Assembly: GCF_023017165.1 (NCBI RefSeq)
Contig: NZ_JALKBW010000001.1
Location: forward strand, 1,302,001-1,366,000
Origin: Gordonia alkaliphila
GTDB taxonomy: Bacteria > Actinomycetota > Actinomycetes > Mycobacteriales > Mycobacteriaceae
Reading direction: 5' to 3'
Length of the DNA stretch: 64,000 bases
Each line of letters starts with the position of its first letter. Position 1 is the first letter of the stretch. Positions 17,548-27,546 of the stretch are shown piece after piece. Both the position numbers and the translations under genes were made by a program. Under the pieces are notes generated by a model. That model did no database searches, had not been told where the DNA came from, and saw nothing but the letters and a program-made list of their open reading frames with translations.

Positions 17548-17619
17548 GCGTGTCGCGACCCTGCTGCCGCCTCGCCGCGCGAGCTCCGCGAGCGACCCGG
17601 GATCAGGGTCGCGACACGC
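17548..17619. terminator. Long bidirectional hairpin between DUF2804 gene and leuS
   Basis: Perfect 16-bp inverted arms GCGTGTCGCGACCCTG (17548-17563) and CAGGGTCGCGACACGC (17604-17619) enclose a 40-base loop. It sits between two convergent genes and would end transcription from both sides. There is no T-tract, as is common for actinobacterial terminators. Confidence 0.6.
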
Positions 17620-17637
17620 TCGGCGGGCGGGCGTCGG

Positions 17638-20484
17638 TTACGGGACGACGTTGACCATCTTGCCCGGCACGTAGATCACCTTGCGCGGTTCACCGTCGAC
17701 CAGCGCGGCGATCTTCTCGTCCGCGAGGGCGGCCGCGACCACGGTGGCTTCGTCGGCGTCGGCCGCCACCCGGATCCGGCTGCGCACCTTGCCCTTCACC
17801 TGAACCGGAACCTCCACGGTGTCCTCGACGAGGTACGCCTCGTTCACCTCGGGGAACGGACCGTACGCCAGAGAAGCATTGTGCCCCAAGCGATTCCAGA
17901 GTTCTTCGGCCAGGTGCGGGGCCAGGGGAGCGAGCATCAGGATCAGCCCCTCCACAGCCTCGGCCGGTGCACCGCCGGGATAGCTCTTGGTGAGGTGATT
18001 GGTGAACTCGATCAACTTGGCGCCGGCGGTGTTCATCCGCAGCGCCGCCAGATCTGCGCGCACGCCGCCGATCGTCTTGTGCATCACCCGCAGGGTCTCG
18101 TCGGTCGCCGGGACGTCCTGCACACGCACCGCGCCGGACTCCTCGTCGACCACCAGGCGCCACACGCGCTGCAAGAAGCGCTGCGCACCCACCACGTCCT
18201 TGGTGGCCCACGGGCGCGACTGGTCCAGCGGACCCATCGACATCTCGTACACCCGCAGCGTATCGGCACCGTAATCGCGGCAGATGTCGTCCGGCGCCAC
18301 GGAGTTCTTGAGCGACTTGCCCATCTTTCCGTACTCCTGCGACACCTCCTCGTCGCCGTAGAAGAACGTGCCGTCGCGCTCGACGACCTCCTCCGCGGGG
18401 ACGTAGACGCCGCGCGCGTCGGTGTAGGCGTAGGCCTGGATCATGCCCTGGTTGTAGAGGCGACGGTACGGCTCACGGCTCGTCACGTAGCCGAGGTCGA
18501 AGAGGACCTTGTGCCAGAAGCGCGAGTACAGCAGGTGCAGCACCGCGTGCTCGACGCCGCCGATGTACAGGTCCAGGCCGCCCGGGTCGTTCGCACCGTG
18601 CAGCTCCGGCCGCGGACCCATCCAGTACGCCTCATTCTCCTTGGCGCACAACGTTTCCTGGTTGGTCGGGTCGATGTACCGCAGCTGGTACCACGAGCTG
18701 CCCGCCCACTGCGGCATCACGTTGGTGTCCCGCGAATAGGTCTTCAGGCCGTCGCCCAGATCGAGGTCGACGGTGACCCACTCGGTGGCCTTGGCCAGCG
18801 GGGGAGACGGACGACTGTCGGCGTCGTCCGGATCGAACGAGACCGGCGCGTAGTCGGCCACCTCGGGCAGTTCCACCGGAAGCATGGACTCCGGCAGCGC
18901 CACCGGCGCGCCGTCCTCGCCGTAGACGACCGGGAAGGGCTCACCCCAGTAGCGCTGACGGGCGAACAACCAGTCGCGGAGCTTGAACTGGACGGTGCCC
19001 TGTCCAGCGCCGTCGGCCTCCAGCCGCTCGACGATCGCGGCCTTGGCGTCGTCGACGGCCATGCCGTCCAGGAAACCCGAGTTGACCAGCGGTCCGTCGC
19101 CGGTGAACGCGGCCTCGGCGATACCGGCGTCGCTGCCGATCACCTCGCGGATCGGCAGGCCGAAGGTGCCGGCGAACTCGTAGTCGCGCTCGTCGTGCCC
19201 GGGCACCGCCATGATGGCGCCGGTGCCGTAGCCGATCAGGACGTAGTCGGCGATGAAGACCGGCAGCTGCTCGCCGTTGACCGGGTTCGTCGCGTAGGCA
19301 CCGGTGAAGACGCCGGTCTTCTCCTTGTTCTCCTGCCGCTCCAGGTCGCTCTTGGCGGCGATCGACGCCCGGTAGGCGGCGACGGCGGCCTTCGGGTCGG
19401 CGGCGCCGTCCGTCCAGCGCGCGTCGGTGTCGGCCGGCCACTGCTCGGCGACCAGCTGGTCGACCAGCTCGTGCTCGGGCGCCAGGACCATGTAGCTGGC
19501 ACCGAACAGGGTGTCCGGGCGCGTGGTGAAGACCTCGATGGCGGCGCCGCCGGGCACCGGGAACTGCACGCGTGCACCGTGCGAGCGGCCGATCCAGTTG
19601 CGCTGCATGGTCTTGACCTTGTCCGGCCAGTCCAGCAGGTCCAGGTCGTCGAGCAGCCGGTCGGAGTACGCAGTGATCCGCATCATCCACTGGCGCAGGT
19701 TCTTACGGAACACCGGGAAGTTGCCGCGCTCGCTGCGTCCGTCGGCGGTGACCTCTTCGTTGGCCAGCACGGTGCCCAGTCCGGGGCACCAGTTGACCAG
19801 CGAATCGCTCAGGTACACCAGGCGGTACGAGTCGAGCACCTCGCGGCGCGCGGCCTGATCCAGCTCGGACCAGACCCGGCCGTCGTCCAGAGTCCGTGCG
19901 CCGGAATCGAATTCGGCGATCAGCTCGGACATCCGGCGGGCCTTACCCTGGTCGGCGTCGAACCAGGAGTTGTAGATCTGCAGGAAGATCCACTGCGTCC
20001 AGCGGTAGAAGTCGACGTCGGTGGTGGCGACGCGTCGTCGTTCGTCGTGGCCGAGGCCCAAGCGGCGGATCTGCTGCAGGTACCGCTCGATGTTGGCCTC
20101 GGTGGTGGTCCGCGGGTGCGTGCCGGTCTGCACCGCGTACTGCTCGGCCGGGAGACCGAACGAGTCGAAGCCCATCGTGTGCAGCACGTTGCGTCCGGTC
20201 ATCCGCGCGAAGCGCGCGTACACGTCGGAGGCGATGAAGCCGAGCGGGTGGCCCACGTGCAGGCCGGCTCCGGACGGGTAGGGGAACATGTCCTGGACGA
20301 ACAGCTTGTCCGGCGCCTGCGCGTCCGAACCGGAGAAGGCGGAGAAGTCACCGGCGAGCGGCCCCACCGGGTTCGGGGCCGCGAAGGTCTGCTCGGTGGT
20401 CCAGTACTCCTGCCAGCGCGATTCGATGTCACCGGCGATCTGTGCGGTGTAACGATGTCCCGGGGTGCTGTCGGCGATGCTCAC
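17638..20484 (-). CDS. leuS: Leucyl-tRNA synthetase
   Basis: A 948-residue class I aminoacyl-tRNA synthetase that charges tRNA-Leu. The HIGH-type motif lies in [15 protein letters not shown] (about residue 70), the editing (CP1) domain in the middle contains the Thr-rich [20 protein letters not shown], and the KMSKS loop appears as KMGKSLKNS (about 718). The C-terminal anticodon domain ends VNVVP. GTG at 20484 is chosen because family members begin near [15 protein letters not shown]; a longer reading adds a basic tail without support. It resembles Rv0041. Confidence 0.97.
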   Translation of the reverse strand: MSIADSTPGHRYTAQIAGDIESRWQEYWTTEQTFAAPNPVGPLAGDFSAFSGSDAQAPDKLFVQDMFPYPSGAGLHVGHPLGFIASDVYARFARMTGRNVLHTMGFDSFGLPAEQYAVQTGTHPRTTTEANIERYLQQIRRLGLGHDERRRVATTDVDFYRWTQWIFLQIYNSWFDADQGKARRMSELIAEFDSGARTLDDGRVWSELDQAARREVLDSYRLVYLSDSLVNWCPGLGTVLANEEVTADGRSERGNFPVFRKNLRQWMMRITAYSDRLLDDLDLLDWPDKVKTMQRNWIGRSHGARVQFPVPGGAAIEVFTTRPDTLFGASYMVLAPEHELVDQLVAEQWPADTDARWTDGAADPKAAVAAYRASIAAKSDLERQENKEKTGVFTGAYATNPVNGEQLPVFIADYVLIGYGTGAIMAVPGHDERDYEFAGTFGLPIREVIGSDAGIAEAAFTGDGPLVNSGFLDGMAVDDAKAAIVERLEADGAGQGTVQFKLRDWLFARQRYWGEPFPVVYGEDGAPVALPESMLPVELPEVADYAPVSFDPDDADSRPSPPLAKATEWVTVDLDLGDGLKTYSRDTNVMPQWAGSSWYQLRYIDPTNQETLCAKENEAYWMGPRPELHGANDPGGLDLYIGGVEHAVLHLLYSRFWHKVLFDLGYVTSREPYRRLYNQGMIQAYAYTDARGVYVPAEEVVERDGTFFYGDEEVSQEYGKMGKSLKNSVAPDDICRDYGADTLRVYEMSMGPLDQSRPWATKDVVGAQRFLQRVWRLVVDEESGAVRVQDVPATDETLRVMHKTIGGVRADLAALRMNTAGAKLIEFTNHLTKSYPGGAPAEAVEGLILMLAPLAPHLAEELWNRLGHNASLAYGPFPEVNEAYLVEDTVEVPVQVKGKVRSRIRVAADADEATVVAAALADEKIAALVDGEPRKVIYVPGKMVNVVP

Positions 20485-20546
20485 CCGACCAGGGTAAATC
20501 CTCGCCGATGTCGCTCGCACAGCGCCTCGGTCGTACAGTTGGGGGC

Positions 20547-21083
20547 GTGTATGCCGCCTCCTTGATCGTCGCCGTCCTCGCGTTCGCGCTCGCCGCGCTG
20601 TGGATCGTCGTCGGCGCGGCCGGGCTGGCGCAGAAGCTGCCCGGCAATCGGTGGGTCGGAGTCCGCACCCCGGAGACGATCCGTTCCGAGCGCGCGTGGG
20701 TGTTGGCGCACCGCGTCGCGGCTCCCGGTTTCCTCGGTGGCGGTGTGGCGGCAGCGCTCGGCGGCGCGCTCGCGCTGGTCAACTCGTGGGGCTTCCTCTA
20801 CGCCCTCGCCGGCATCCTCCTGGGCCTGCTGGCCATCTCGGTGGTGAGCGGCGTGGCCGTGCGGGCCGCCGAAACCGTCGCCGAACCCGTCGAGTCGAGC
20901 GGTTGCAGCAGCGACTGCTGTTCCTCGACGCCCGACGACGCGGCTGAGCCCGACGCCGCGGGGGAGGCCGCTGCGGCGGCCGACTGCGGTGAGTCGAGCT
21001 GCGGATCCTGCGCACTGAGCGGCATGTGCCTGCCGCAATCCGAGGCCGCCTCCTCCGAATCGGGCAGCACCAGCGGGCGCTGA
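20547..21083 (+). CDS. SdpI-family membrane protein with Cys-rich tail
   Basis: About 178 residues. Three hydrophobic helices (about 2-25, 60-80, 84-105) flank the [28 protein letters not shown] segment typical of the SdpI/YhfL family, whose best known member confers immunity to a killing peptide. The last 70 residues are unusual: seven cysteines in CSSDCC and [15 protein letters not shown] clusters within an Ala/Glu/Ser-rich tail, suggesting metal binding. GTG at 20547 lies 6 bases after TACAGT, a leaderless start; ATG at 20508 is an alternative. The stop overlaps the next gene (TGATG). Confidence 0.75.
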   Translation: MYAASLIVAVLAFALAALWIVVGAAGLAQKLPGNRWVGVRTPETIRSERAWVLAHRVAAPGFLGGGVAAALGGALALVNSWGFLYALAGILLGLLAISVVSGVAVRAAETVAEPVESSGCSSDCCSSTPDDAAEPDAAGEAAAAADCGESSCGSCALSGMCLPQSEAASSESGSTSGR

Positions 21084-22078
21084 TGTTCGGCAGAATCATG
21101 GCGAAGTCGCCGCTGGACGGCTTCGTTCTCTCCATCATGCTCGCGGTGGTCGTCGCCGCTTTTCTCCCGGCGACCGGTGTCTTCGCCGAGGTGCTCGACT
21201 ACGTCGTCATCGCCGCCATCGCGCTGCTGTTCTTCCTGTACGGGACACGACTGCATCCCCGGGAGGCGCTGGAAGGCCTCACGCACTGGCGCCTGCACCT
21301 GACCATCCTGAGCTTCACGTTCATCCTGTTCCCGATCATCGGCGTCGTGCTCGCGCCGCTGCTCAAGCACCTCATCGGCGACGACCTGTCGATGGGCATG
21401 CTGTACCTGACGCTGGTGCCGTCGACCGTGCAGTCGTCGATCGCGTTCACGTCGATCGCCCGAGGCAACATCCCGGGTGCCATCGTGAGCGCCTCGGTCT
21501 CCAACCTGCTCGGCGTGTTCCTGACGCCGTTGTTGGTGGTGTGGCTGATGAGCACCGATTCGGGCGTCCAGTTCTCCGGGGCGTCGATCACCAAACTGAT
21601 GCTGGAGATCCTGCTGCCGTTCATCGTGGGTCAGTTGCTCCGACCCTGGGTGGGTCCGTGGCTGGCGCGCTACGCCGAACCGACCAAGTATGTCGACCGC
21701 GGTTCCATCGTGCTGGTGGTCTACGTGGCCTTCAGCGAGGGCGTCCGGGAGGGCCTGTGGTCACTGGTGAGCGCCTGGCAGGTGGTTCTCATGACGATCA
21801 TCGCGACGGTGCTGGTGATCGTGATGCTGATGCTGTCCGGATGGCTGCCCAAACGGTTGGGCTTCTCGCGCGAGGACACCATCGCCATCCAGTTCTGCGG
21901 CACCAAGAAGTCGCTGGCCACGGGTCTGCCGATGGCCACCGTGCTCTTCGCGGGATCATCGGTGGGCCTGATCGTGCTCCCGCTGATGATCTTCCACCAG
22001 GTGCAGCTGATCCTGTGCTCCTGGCTGGCCACGCGCTACGGGCGGCAGTCGGAACCGGAGCCGGCGCCTGCCGCCTGA
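21083..22078 (+). CDS. Bile acid:sodium symporter family protein (SBF-like)
   Basis: A 331-residue integral membrane protein with about nine or ten hydrophobic helices (for example FVLSIMLAVVVAAFLPATGVF near 15-35). Family marks include LYLTLVPSTVQSSIAFTSIARGNIPGA (about 110-136) and the QFCGTKKSLATGLPMATVLF segment (about 270-289), which matches the SBF-like (YfeH/PF13593) branch. It presumably couples solute uptake to sodium; the substrate is unknown. Its ATG shares a base with the upstream stop (TGATG), so translation is coupled to the SdpI-like gene. Confidence 0.87.
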   Translation: MFGRIMAKSPLDGFVLSIMLAVVVAAFLPATGVFAEVLDYVVIAAIALLFFLYGTRLHPREALEGLTHWRLHLTILSFTFILFPIIGVVLAPLLKHLIGDDLSMGMLYLTLVPSTVQSSIAFTSIARGNIPGAIVSASVSNLLGVFLTPLLVVWLMSTDSGVQFSGASITKLMLEILLPFIVGQLLRPWVGPWLARYAEPTKYVDRGSIVLVVYVAFSEGVREGLWSLVSAWQVVLMTIIATVLVIVMLMLSGWLPKRLGFSREDTIAIQFCGTKKSLATGLPMATVLFAGSSVGLIVLPLMIFHQVQLILCSWLATRYGRQSEPEPAPAA

Positions 22079-22127
22079 GCGGCCCCGTGGGATCAGCCCC
22101 GTCGGACCGCTGTGCGAGGCTGAGACG

Positions 22128-22940
22128 ATGGGAACCTCACAGTTGCACGGACTCGTCGTCGCGGTGACCGGCGGCGCCGCCGGTATCGGTCGCGAGATCG
22201 CCGCCGCCGCACAGGCCGCAGGCGCCCGCGTGGCCATCGGCGACCGGGACCTCGATCAGGCGACCACGACCGCCGCCGACCTGGGCATCCGCGGCTATCC
22301 GCTGGACGTGACCGACGAGGCGTCGTACCGCGGGTTCCTCGACGCCGTCGCCGCCGATCTCGGACCGATCGACGTCCTGGTGAACAACGCCGGCGTGATG
22401 TGGGTGGGGCCGTTCGACGACGAACCGGAAGCCGCCACGGCCGCCATGTTCGACGTGAACGTCATCGGCGTGATCCGCGGCGTGCGCTTGGTCGCCCCCG
22501 AGATGGCCGCCCGCGGCCGCGGCCACATCGTCACCATCGCATCGGCGGCCGCCAAACTCTCGCCGCCGGGGGAGTCGACCTACGCCGCGACCAAGCACGC
22601 CGTGCTCGGCTACCTGACCGGCGTGCGCGAGGAACTGCGGGGGAGCGGCGTGCAGATCTCGGCGATCCTGCCGGGCGTCGTGGACACCGAGCTGGCCGTC
22701 GGGACGGCGACCGGCGCGGCCAAACTACTGACGCCCCAGCAGGTGGCGCGGACCGTCGTCGACGTGATCGCGGCACCGCGGTTCGTCACCACCGTGCCGG
22801 GGTACATCGGCCCCTTGGTCGCGGTCACCGGCCTGCTGCCGCAGGCGCTGCGCGATGCGGTGCTGCGTCGAGCGGTGCCCGATCAGGTCGCCGCCACCGG
22901 TTCCGGTCGGTCCGCCTATCAGCGGCGGACCTTCGGCTGA
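22128..22940 (+). CDS. SDR family oxidoreductase
   Basis: A 270-residue classical short-chain dehydrogenase. TGGAAGIGREIAAAAQAAGARVAIGDRD (about 11-38) is the dinucleotide site, with an acidic end suggesting NAD preference. NNAGVMW (about 85) and the YAATK catalytic pair with the preceding Ser (TIASAAAKLSPPGESTYAATKHAVLGYLTG) follow. It carries a C-terminal extension of about 40 residues after the usual core. The substrate is unknown. It lies 49 bases after the SBF-like transporter gene and may share its transcript. Confidence 0.9.
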   Translation: MGTSQLHGLVVAVTGGAAGIGREIAAAAQAAGARVAIGDRDLDQATTTAADLGIRGYPLDVTDEASYRGFLDAVAADLGPIDVLVNNAGVMWVGPFDDEPEAATAAMFDVNVIGVIRGVRLVAPEMAARGRGHIVTIASAAAKLSPPGESTYAATKHAVLGYLTGVREELRGSGVQISAILPGVVDTELAVGTATGAAKLLTPQQVARTVVDVIAAPRFVTTVPGYIGPLVAVTGLLPQALRDAVLRRAVPDQVAATGSGRSAYQRRTFG

Positions 22941-22972
22941 TCGGCGCGCACGGCGGAAGCCGCGCCGCAGCA

Positions 22973-23611
22973 CTACGGCAGCCGACCCGATTCCGCATGA
23001 CGGACCTGGACGCGATGGACCAGCCATCGCACCAGCACCAGGACCGCGGCCGCGCCGATCAGCCCGATGACCAGGACGCCCATCAACTGCACTCCGACGG
23101 TGGCACCGAGCACGTACGCGAGGAGCAGCACACACGTGGCCCACGTGCTGCCGCCGAGGAAGGTCGCCAGTGCATAGCGGTGTGCGGGCACTTCGGACAT
23201 GCCGGCGGCGATCGGCACCAGCGTTCGGACGTAACCGATCCAGCGTCCCACCGGGACCGTGACGTAGCTGTTGTGCCGCACGCGCTCCTCCGCGCGTATC
23301 CATTGCTCGGCACCGAACTTGCGGCCCGCCCACGAGTTCTGGATCCGCGGCCCCGAATAGTGGCCGAGGGCATAGCCGGTCATGTCGCCGCACAGGGCCG
23401 CGACACAGGCGCAGGCGATGAGCACGTAGATGTTGGGCTGACCGATCGCGGCCGCCACGCCCGCCGCGATCAGCACCGCTTCGCTGGGCAGGATCAGGCC
23501 GAGGATCAGCACCGACGTCTCGAGGTAGACCACGCAGCAGACGACGAGGTACACCGCCCACGCCGGTGCCATGTCGACGACCGACGTCAACCATTCGGAG
23601 ATCTCGTGCAT
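22973..23611 (-). CDS. DedA family membrane protein
   Basis: A 212-residue polytopic membrane protein of the DedA/VTT family, thought to act as lipid scramblases or flippases important for envelope homeostasis. Family features: the re-entrant segment LETSVLILGLILPSEAVLIAAGVAAA (about 29-54) and the GYALGHYSGPRI ... VPVGRWIGYVRTLVPIAAGMSEVPAHRYALATFLGGSTWA stretch (about 85-160), including the conserved basic and proline residues. The start lies 2 bases from the YqgE stop, so the two genes form an operon read leftward. Confidence 0.9.
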   Translation of the reverse strand: MHEISEWLTSVVDMAPAWAVYLVVCCVVYLETSVLILGLILPSEAVLIAAGVAAAIGQPNIYVLIACACVAALCGDMTGYALGHYSGPRIQNSWAGRKFGAEQWIRAEERVRHNSYVTVPVGRWIGYVRTLVPIAAGMSEVPAHRYALATFLGGSTWATCVLLLAYVLGATVGVQLMGVLVIGLIGAAAVLVLVRWLVHRVQVRHAESGRLP

Positions 23612-23612
23612 G

Positions 23613-24203
23613 TCAGTTGGTCAGCGGATCCATCGGGTAGGTGGCCAACAGGGGGAGCGGCCAGTCCTGCCTGCGCAGAACAGCCTGCCAGACGTCGACG
23701 GTGGCCGGCGCCAGCAGGTCCGACGGCAGGCCGGGCGCGACCAACCAGCTGCCCTCGGCGAGTTCGTCGTCCAACTGACCCCCATCCCAGCCGGCGTAAC
23801 CGGCGAAGATACGCAGGCCCGTGAGGACCGGTTCCAGGTCTTCCGGATCGGCGTCGAGATCGACCATGCAGACCGGGCCGCGCACCTGGTGCAGCTTCGG
23901 CTGGGTCGCCAGATCGATACCGGTCTTGGCCACCGCCAGACACACCGCGGACTCGGCTTGCACCGGTCCGCCGATGAAGACCGCGCGCGGCGACGCCGCC
24001 AATTCGGACCAGGCGGGGAGCACGTTGAAGACGGCGGCTTGGCTCATGCGGTTGAGCACGACGCCCAGCGTGCCGTGCTCGTCGTGCTCGATGACATAGA
24101 TGACCGTGCGGGCGAAGGTCGGACCGGTCAACGTCGTCGACGCGATCAACACCGAACCCGGTCCGACCTGCGCCGGATCGCGAAAGTCATCGCCAGTCAC
24201 CAA
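23613..24203 (-). CDS. YqgE/AlgH family protein
   Basis: A 196-residue cytosolic protein of the UPF0301 family. Typical blocks are VGPGSVLIASTTLTGPTFARTVIYVIEHDEHGTLGVVLNRMS (about 13-54), VFIGGPVQAESAVCLA (about 75-90) and RIFAGYAGWDGGQLDDELAEGSWLV (about 129-153). The biochemical role is not established. Rv0038 is the M. tuberculosis relative, and there too an MFS permease gene is close. Its start at 24203 faces the divergent MFS gene, and it precedes dedA in one operon. Confidence 0.92.
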   Translation of the reverse strand: MVTGDDFRDPAQVGPGSVLIASTTLTGPTFARTVIYVIEHDEHGTLGVVLNRMSQAAVFNVLPAWSELAASPRAVFIGGPVQAESAVCLAVAKTGIDLATQPKLHQVRGPVCMVDLDADPEDLEPVLTGLRIFAGYAGWDGGQLDDELAEGSWLVAPGLPSDLLAPATVDVWQAVLRRQDWPLPLLATYPMDPLTN

Positions 24204-24274
24204 CCAATCATGGCACAGCGATCTTCGAGTCGTCTCCGCCCTCCCGGCGCCTGCGAGATCGGTAGGCTCAATTA

Positions 24275-25573
24275 GTGGGATTCATTCGAGCGCTAGGGCA
24301 TTCACCCGGTCTGTGGCGCTTGCTGCTGGTGCGGCTCACAAGCCAGCTCAGCGACGGCGCCTTCCAGGCCGCCCTGGCGTTCTCGATCCTGTTCAACCCG
24401 GACCGCCACACCGATCCGATGGCCGTCGCGCTCGGGTTCGCGGTGCTGCTGCTGCCGTATTCGGTGGTCGGCCCGTTCGCCGGCGCCCTGCTGGACCACT
24501 GGGATCGACGCCGAGTCCTGGTGTGGGTCAATGTGCTCCGAGCGATCGCCGTCGCGCTGGTCGCTCTCGCGATGGGCACCAGCGCACCCGACGGTTTCGT
24601 GCTGGTCGCGGCGCTTCTGGTGACCGGCTGCAGCCGATTCGTGGCCTCCGGTCTCTCGGCCGCGCTGCCGCACGTGGCCTCCCGCGACGTGTTGATCGAG
24701 ATGAACGCCTTCTTCACCACGCTGGGCGCCGGGCTACTGGCCGGCGGCACCCTGATCTCGGTGGGCCTGCGCGCCGTCTTCGGAGCCAACAACGCCGGCT
24801 CGGCCGCCACGCTGCTCGCCGGCGCCGCGATCGCCCTCATCTCCGCGAGCATCGCCGTCGGTTTTCCCCGCCGCTTCCTCGGTCCCGACGTACCCGACGA
24901 CGCCGGGCACAACGCGGTCTATGCGATGGCGCACGGCCTCGGCCACGGCCTGCGGGCCGCCGCGACTACCCGAACGGTGGCCGTGGTGCTCTCGGCGATC
25001 GGAGTGCACCGCTTCGTCTTCGGGGTCAACACGCTGATGCTCCTGCTCATCGTGCGTTCCGCAGACCTCGGCCCCATTCGCGGGCACGACGTCGGGGCGC
25101 TGGCGGTGATCGGTGCAGGGGTGGCGCTGGGCGCTCTGGTCGCCGCGTTCACCACCCCCGCCGCGGTCCATCGGCTCGGTCGACGATGGACCATCGTCGC
25201 CTCGCTCGCCGTGGCGGTCGTCGCCGAAGCCACGCTGGCGCACATCACCTGGATCACCGTCATCGTCAGCGCCCTCCTGCTCGGGCTGGTCGGTCAGACC
25301 ATCAAACTGTGCGGCGACCTCGCGATGCAGGCCGACATCTCGGACACCTATCGCGGCCAGGTCTTCGCCGTGCAGGACGGCCTGTTCAACACTGCTTTCG
25401 TCCTCGCGATGATCCTGGCGGCGACCGTCTTGCCCGCCGACGGCATCGACCCGATGCTGGTGATCCTCGCCGCCGGCCTCTACCTGTTCGCCGCGATCGG
25501 CGTGACGCTGATGCATCCGCGGCATGTCCCCACCCGACTCGAGACGCCGGTCGACGTGCAACCCGTTCGATGA
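24275..25573 (+). CDS. MFS transporter
   Basis: A 432-residue major facilitator protein with about twelve hydrophobic helices. The loop LPYSVVGPFAGALLDHWDRRRVLVWVNVLRAIAV (about 66-99) carries the cytoplasmic 2-3 loop signature of efflux permeases (GxxLDxxxRRxVL). It resembles Rv0037c, adjacent to yqgE in M. tuberculosis as here. The substrate is unknown. GTG at 24275 follows TAGGCT by about 6 bases, consistent with a leaderless mRNA. Confidence 0.88.
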   Translation: MGFIRALGHSPGLWRLLLVRLTSQLSDGAFQAALAFSILFNPDRHTDPMAVALGFAVLLLPYSVVGPFAGALLDHWDRRRVLVWVNVLRAIAVALVALAMGTSAPDGFVLVAALLVTGCSRFVASGLSAALPHVASRDVLIEMNAFFTTLGAGLLAGGTLISVGLRAVFGANNAGSAATLLAGAAIALISASIAVGFPRRFLGPDVPDDAGHNAVYAMAHGLGHGLRAAATTRTVAVVLSAIGVHRFVFGVNTLMLLLIVRSADLGPIRGHDVGALAVIGAGVALGALVAAFTTPAAVHRLGRRWTIVASLAVAVVAEATLAHITWITVIVSALLLGLVGQTIKLCGDLAMQADISDTYRGQVFAVQDGLFNTAFVLAMILAATVLPADGIDPMLVILAAGLYLFAAIGVTLMHPRHVPTRLETPVDVQPVR

Positions 25574-25728
25574 GCCGGTCACGCTCGGTCACCCGGGTCG
25601 GGAAAGCCTCTTTCAAAAATCGCCAAATAAACCGCTCCGAACGCTTGTTCTATTAAGTGGATCGGGGTAACGTGGAATTAGTACGCCTGATCGACTGGGT
25701 GCACTGACTCGCTTAGGGAGGTGAGGGC

Positions 25729-27537
25729 ATGGCGAAGGCGACCGCGGCTGCGGGAATCGGCGTCGGCTTCGGCCTGCCCGCGGCCGGCGAGGAACTCGCG
25801 AAGCTGTCGACCGCCGAGCTCGGGGCGGCGATCGGCGGGACTACGCTGCGGCGTTGCCAGCTCGAGTGGCTGCAGTTCCAGTACGCGATGTCGATGTTCG
25901 ATCGGCTGCTGGCGCAGAGTCCGAACCCGGCGGCGACCCAACGTTCGCTGTTGGATCTGGAAGTGCAGACCGCGCTGGAACTGCAGCTGAGTATGCGGAC
26001 GACCAACTACGCCGCGCATCGCCTGCTCGGTGACGCGCTCTGTGCGCGGGATCGGCTGCCGAAGGTGTACGACACCATGCGGTCCGGTCTGATCGATCAC
26101 GACCGCTTCCACAAGATCGCCATGGCGACGGCGTTGGTGTTCGACGAGAAGATCATCGCCGAGATCGACCGACTCCTTGCCATCGAGATCCGCGGTGTGG
26201 GCGGTGGTCTGACGTCGCTGTCGTTGACCAAGACCACCGCGCTTGCGCGACGGTACGTCGCGGTCCACGACCCCGACGCTGAACGTCGCGAGCGCGAAGG
26301 TGCCAAGTCGGGCCGGAGTGTGAGCATGTCGACGCTGGAAGCGGGGATGGCGCAGCTGTCGGTCACCGCCACGGCCGAGGACGTGCGGCTGGTGTGGCAG
26401 ATGTTGGATGCGGTGATCGCCGGTCGCTGCGACGCGGATCCGCGGACCAAGGCGCAGGCGCGGTCGGATGCGGCGATCGCCTTGCTGCAGCGCAAGCCGT
26501 TCACCTGCCTGTGTGAGAGCGATGGCTGCGCCGCGCAGATCGCTGAGCCGCAGCTCGATGCGCGGGCGGCGCGGATCGTCGTGCATGTGCTGTGCGATGC
26601 CGCGACCCTCGCGGGCGGCGATCAGTGCGGGTATCTCGACGGCTACGGGCCCATCTCGGGCGATCACGTGCGGCAGATCGCCGAGCGTGACGATGCGGTG
26701 ATTCACGAACACCGCCTCGACGATCTCCTCGAACCCGATCCTGCCGCCGCGCAGATCCGCGACGACCTCGACGAGGCGGCGGTCCATCGAAAAGGACCCC
26801 GCCCCGACAGCCCGGACGAGTGCCGGGCCGATGACGCACACCCTGATCCGGAAAATCGTGAGAATGGCACTGCCGCAAGCGAATCCGAGCCCGGATCGGC
26901 GTTGAAGCCGCGGTTCCTGATCGCGAAAACGGCGTTGCCGAGCGATCCGTATCGGCCGAATCTGCTCGTCGATCTCCTCGCCCGGTTCCTGTGGGGAACG
27001 TGCTCGATCCCGGGGTGTGAACGGGCGGCTTTCGCCTGCGATCTGGACCATGTGGCCGAGTTCGACAACATCTGCCCAGACCGCGGCGGCCCTACTTGCA
27101 TTTGCAATCTACTTCCCAAGTGTCGCTTCCATCACCTGTTGAAAACCAGCCTGGAAGGCTTCGTCGACGAGCTCTGGATCGACGCCGACGGCCGGTATCA
27201 CTCGGCCGTCACCACTCCGGGCGGGCAGACCGTCGAAGCCCTGGCGCCGAATCAGTGGCTGATGCCGCGGCTCGCGCAGCTGCGGTGCCGGCACCAGCTG
27301 GCCGAGCCGTCGGCCACCGGGATCGCGACCGGCAGCGTCGACGAGTGGCCGCAGCGGGCGAGCGGGCTGACGCGGACCGAGGCCAAGCACGCACGACGCC
27401 GGGCCGAGCGGAACGCGAACGCGGCACGACGGCGGGCGGCCGAAGCGCACCTGACCAAGACACAGCTCGACGCGCGCGCAGCCGGTCGGGCTGCGACCCG
27501 ACTCACGATGGATCCGGAGAGCGAACCGCCGTTCTGA
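25729..27537 (+). CDS. DUF222 / HNH endonuclease domain protein (13E12 family)
   Basis: A 602-residue protein. The long N-terminal helical DUF222 region (about 20-330) leads to a Pro/Glu/Asp-rich linker, then a zinc-type HNH nuclease domain at about 423-470: CSIPGCERAAFACDLDHVAEFDN, two further cysteines in TCICN, and NLLPKCRFHHLLKT. The tail is Ala/Arg-rich. Such proteins occur in many copies in actinobacterial genomes (13E12 repeats in mycobacteria) and are suspected mobile or mobile-derived nucleases; their function is not known. A strong ribosome-binding site (GGGAGGTGAGG) precedes ATG 25729. Confidence 0.9.
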   Translation: MAKATAAAGIGVGFGLPAAGEELAKLSTAELGAAIGGTTLRRCQLEWLQFQYAMSMFDRLLAQSPNPAATQRSLLDLEVQTALELQLSMRTTNYAAHRLLGDALCARDRLPKVYDTMRSGLIDHDRFHKIAMATALVFDEKIIAEIDRLLAIEIRGVGGGLTSLSLTKTTALARRYVAVHDPDAERREREGAKSGRSVSMSTLEAGMAQLSVTATAEDVRLVWQMLDAVIAGRCDADPRTKAQARSDAAIALLQRKPFTCLCESDGCAAQIAEPQLDARAARIVVHVLCDAATLAGGDQCGYLDGYGPISGDHVRQIAERDDAVIHEHRLDDLLEPDPAAAQIRDDLDEAAVHRKGPRPDSPDECRADDAHPDPENRENGTAASESEPGSALKPRFLIAKTALPSDPYRPNLLVDLLARFLWGTCSIPGCERAAFACDLDHVAEFDNICPDRGGPTCICNLLPKCRFHHLLKTSLEGFVDELWIDADGRYHSAVTTPGGQTVEALAPNQWLMPRLAQLRCRHQLAEPSATGIATGSVDEWPQRASGLTRTEAKHARRRAERNANAARRRAAEAHLTKTQLDARAAGRAATRLTMDPESEPPF

Positions 27538-27546
27538 CCGCAGTGC

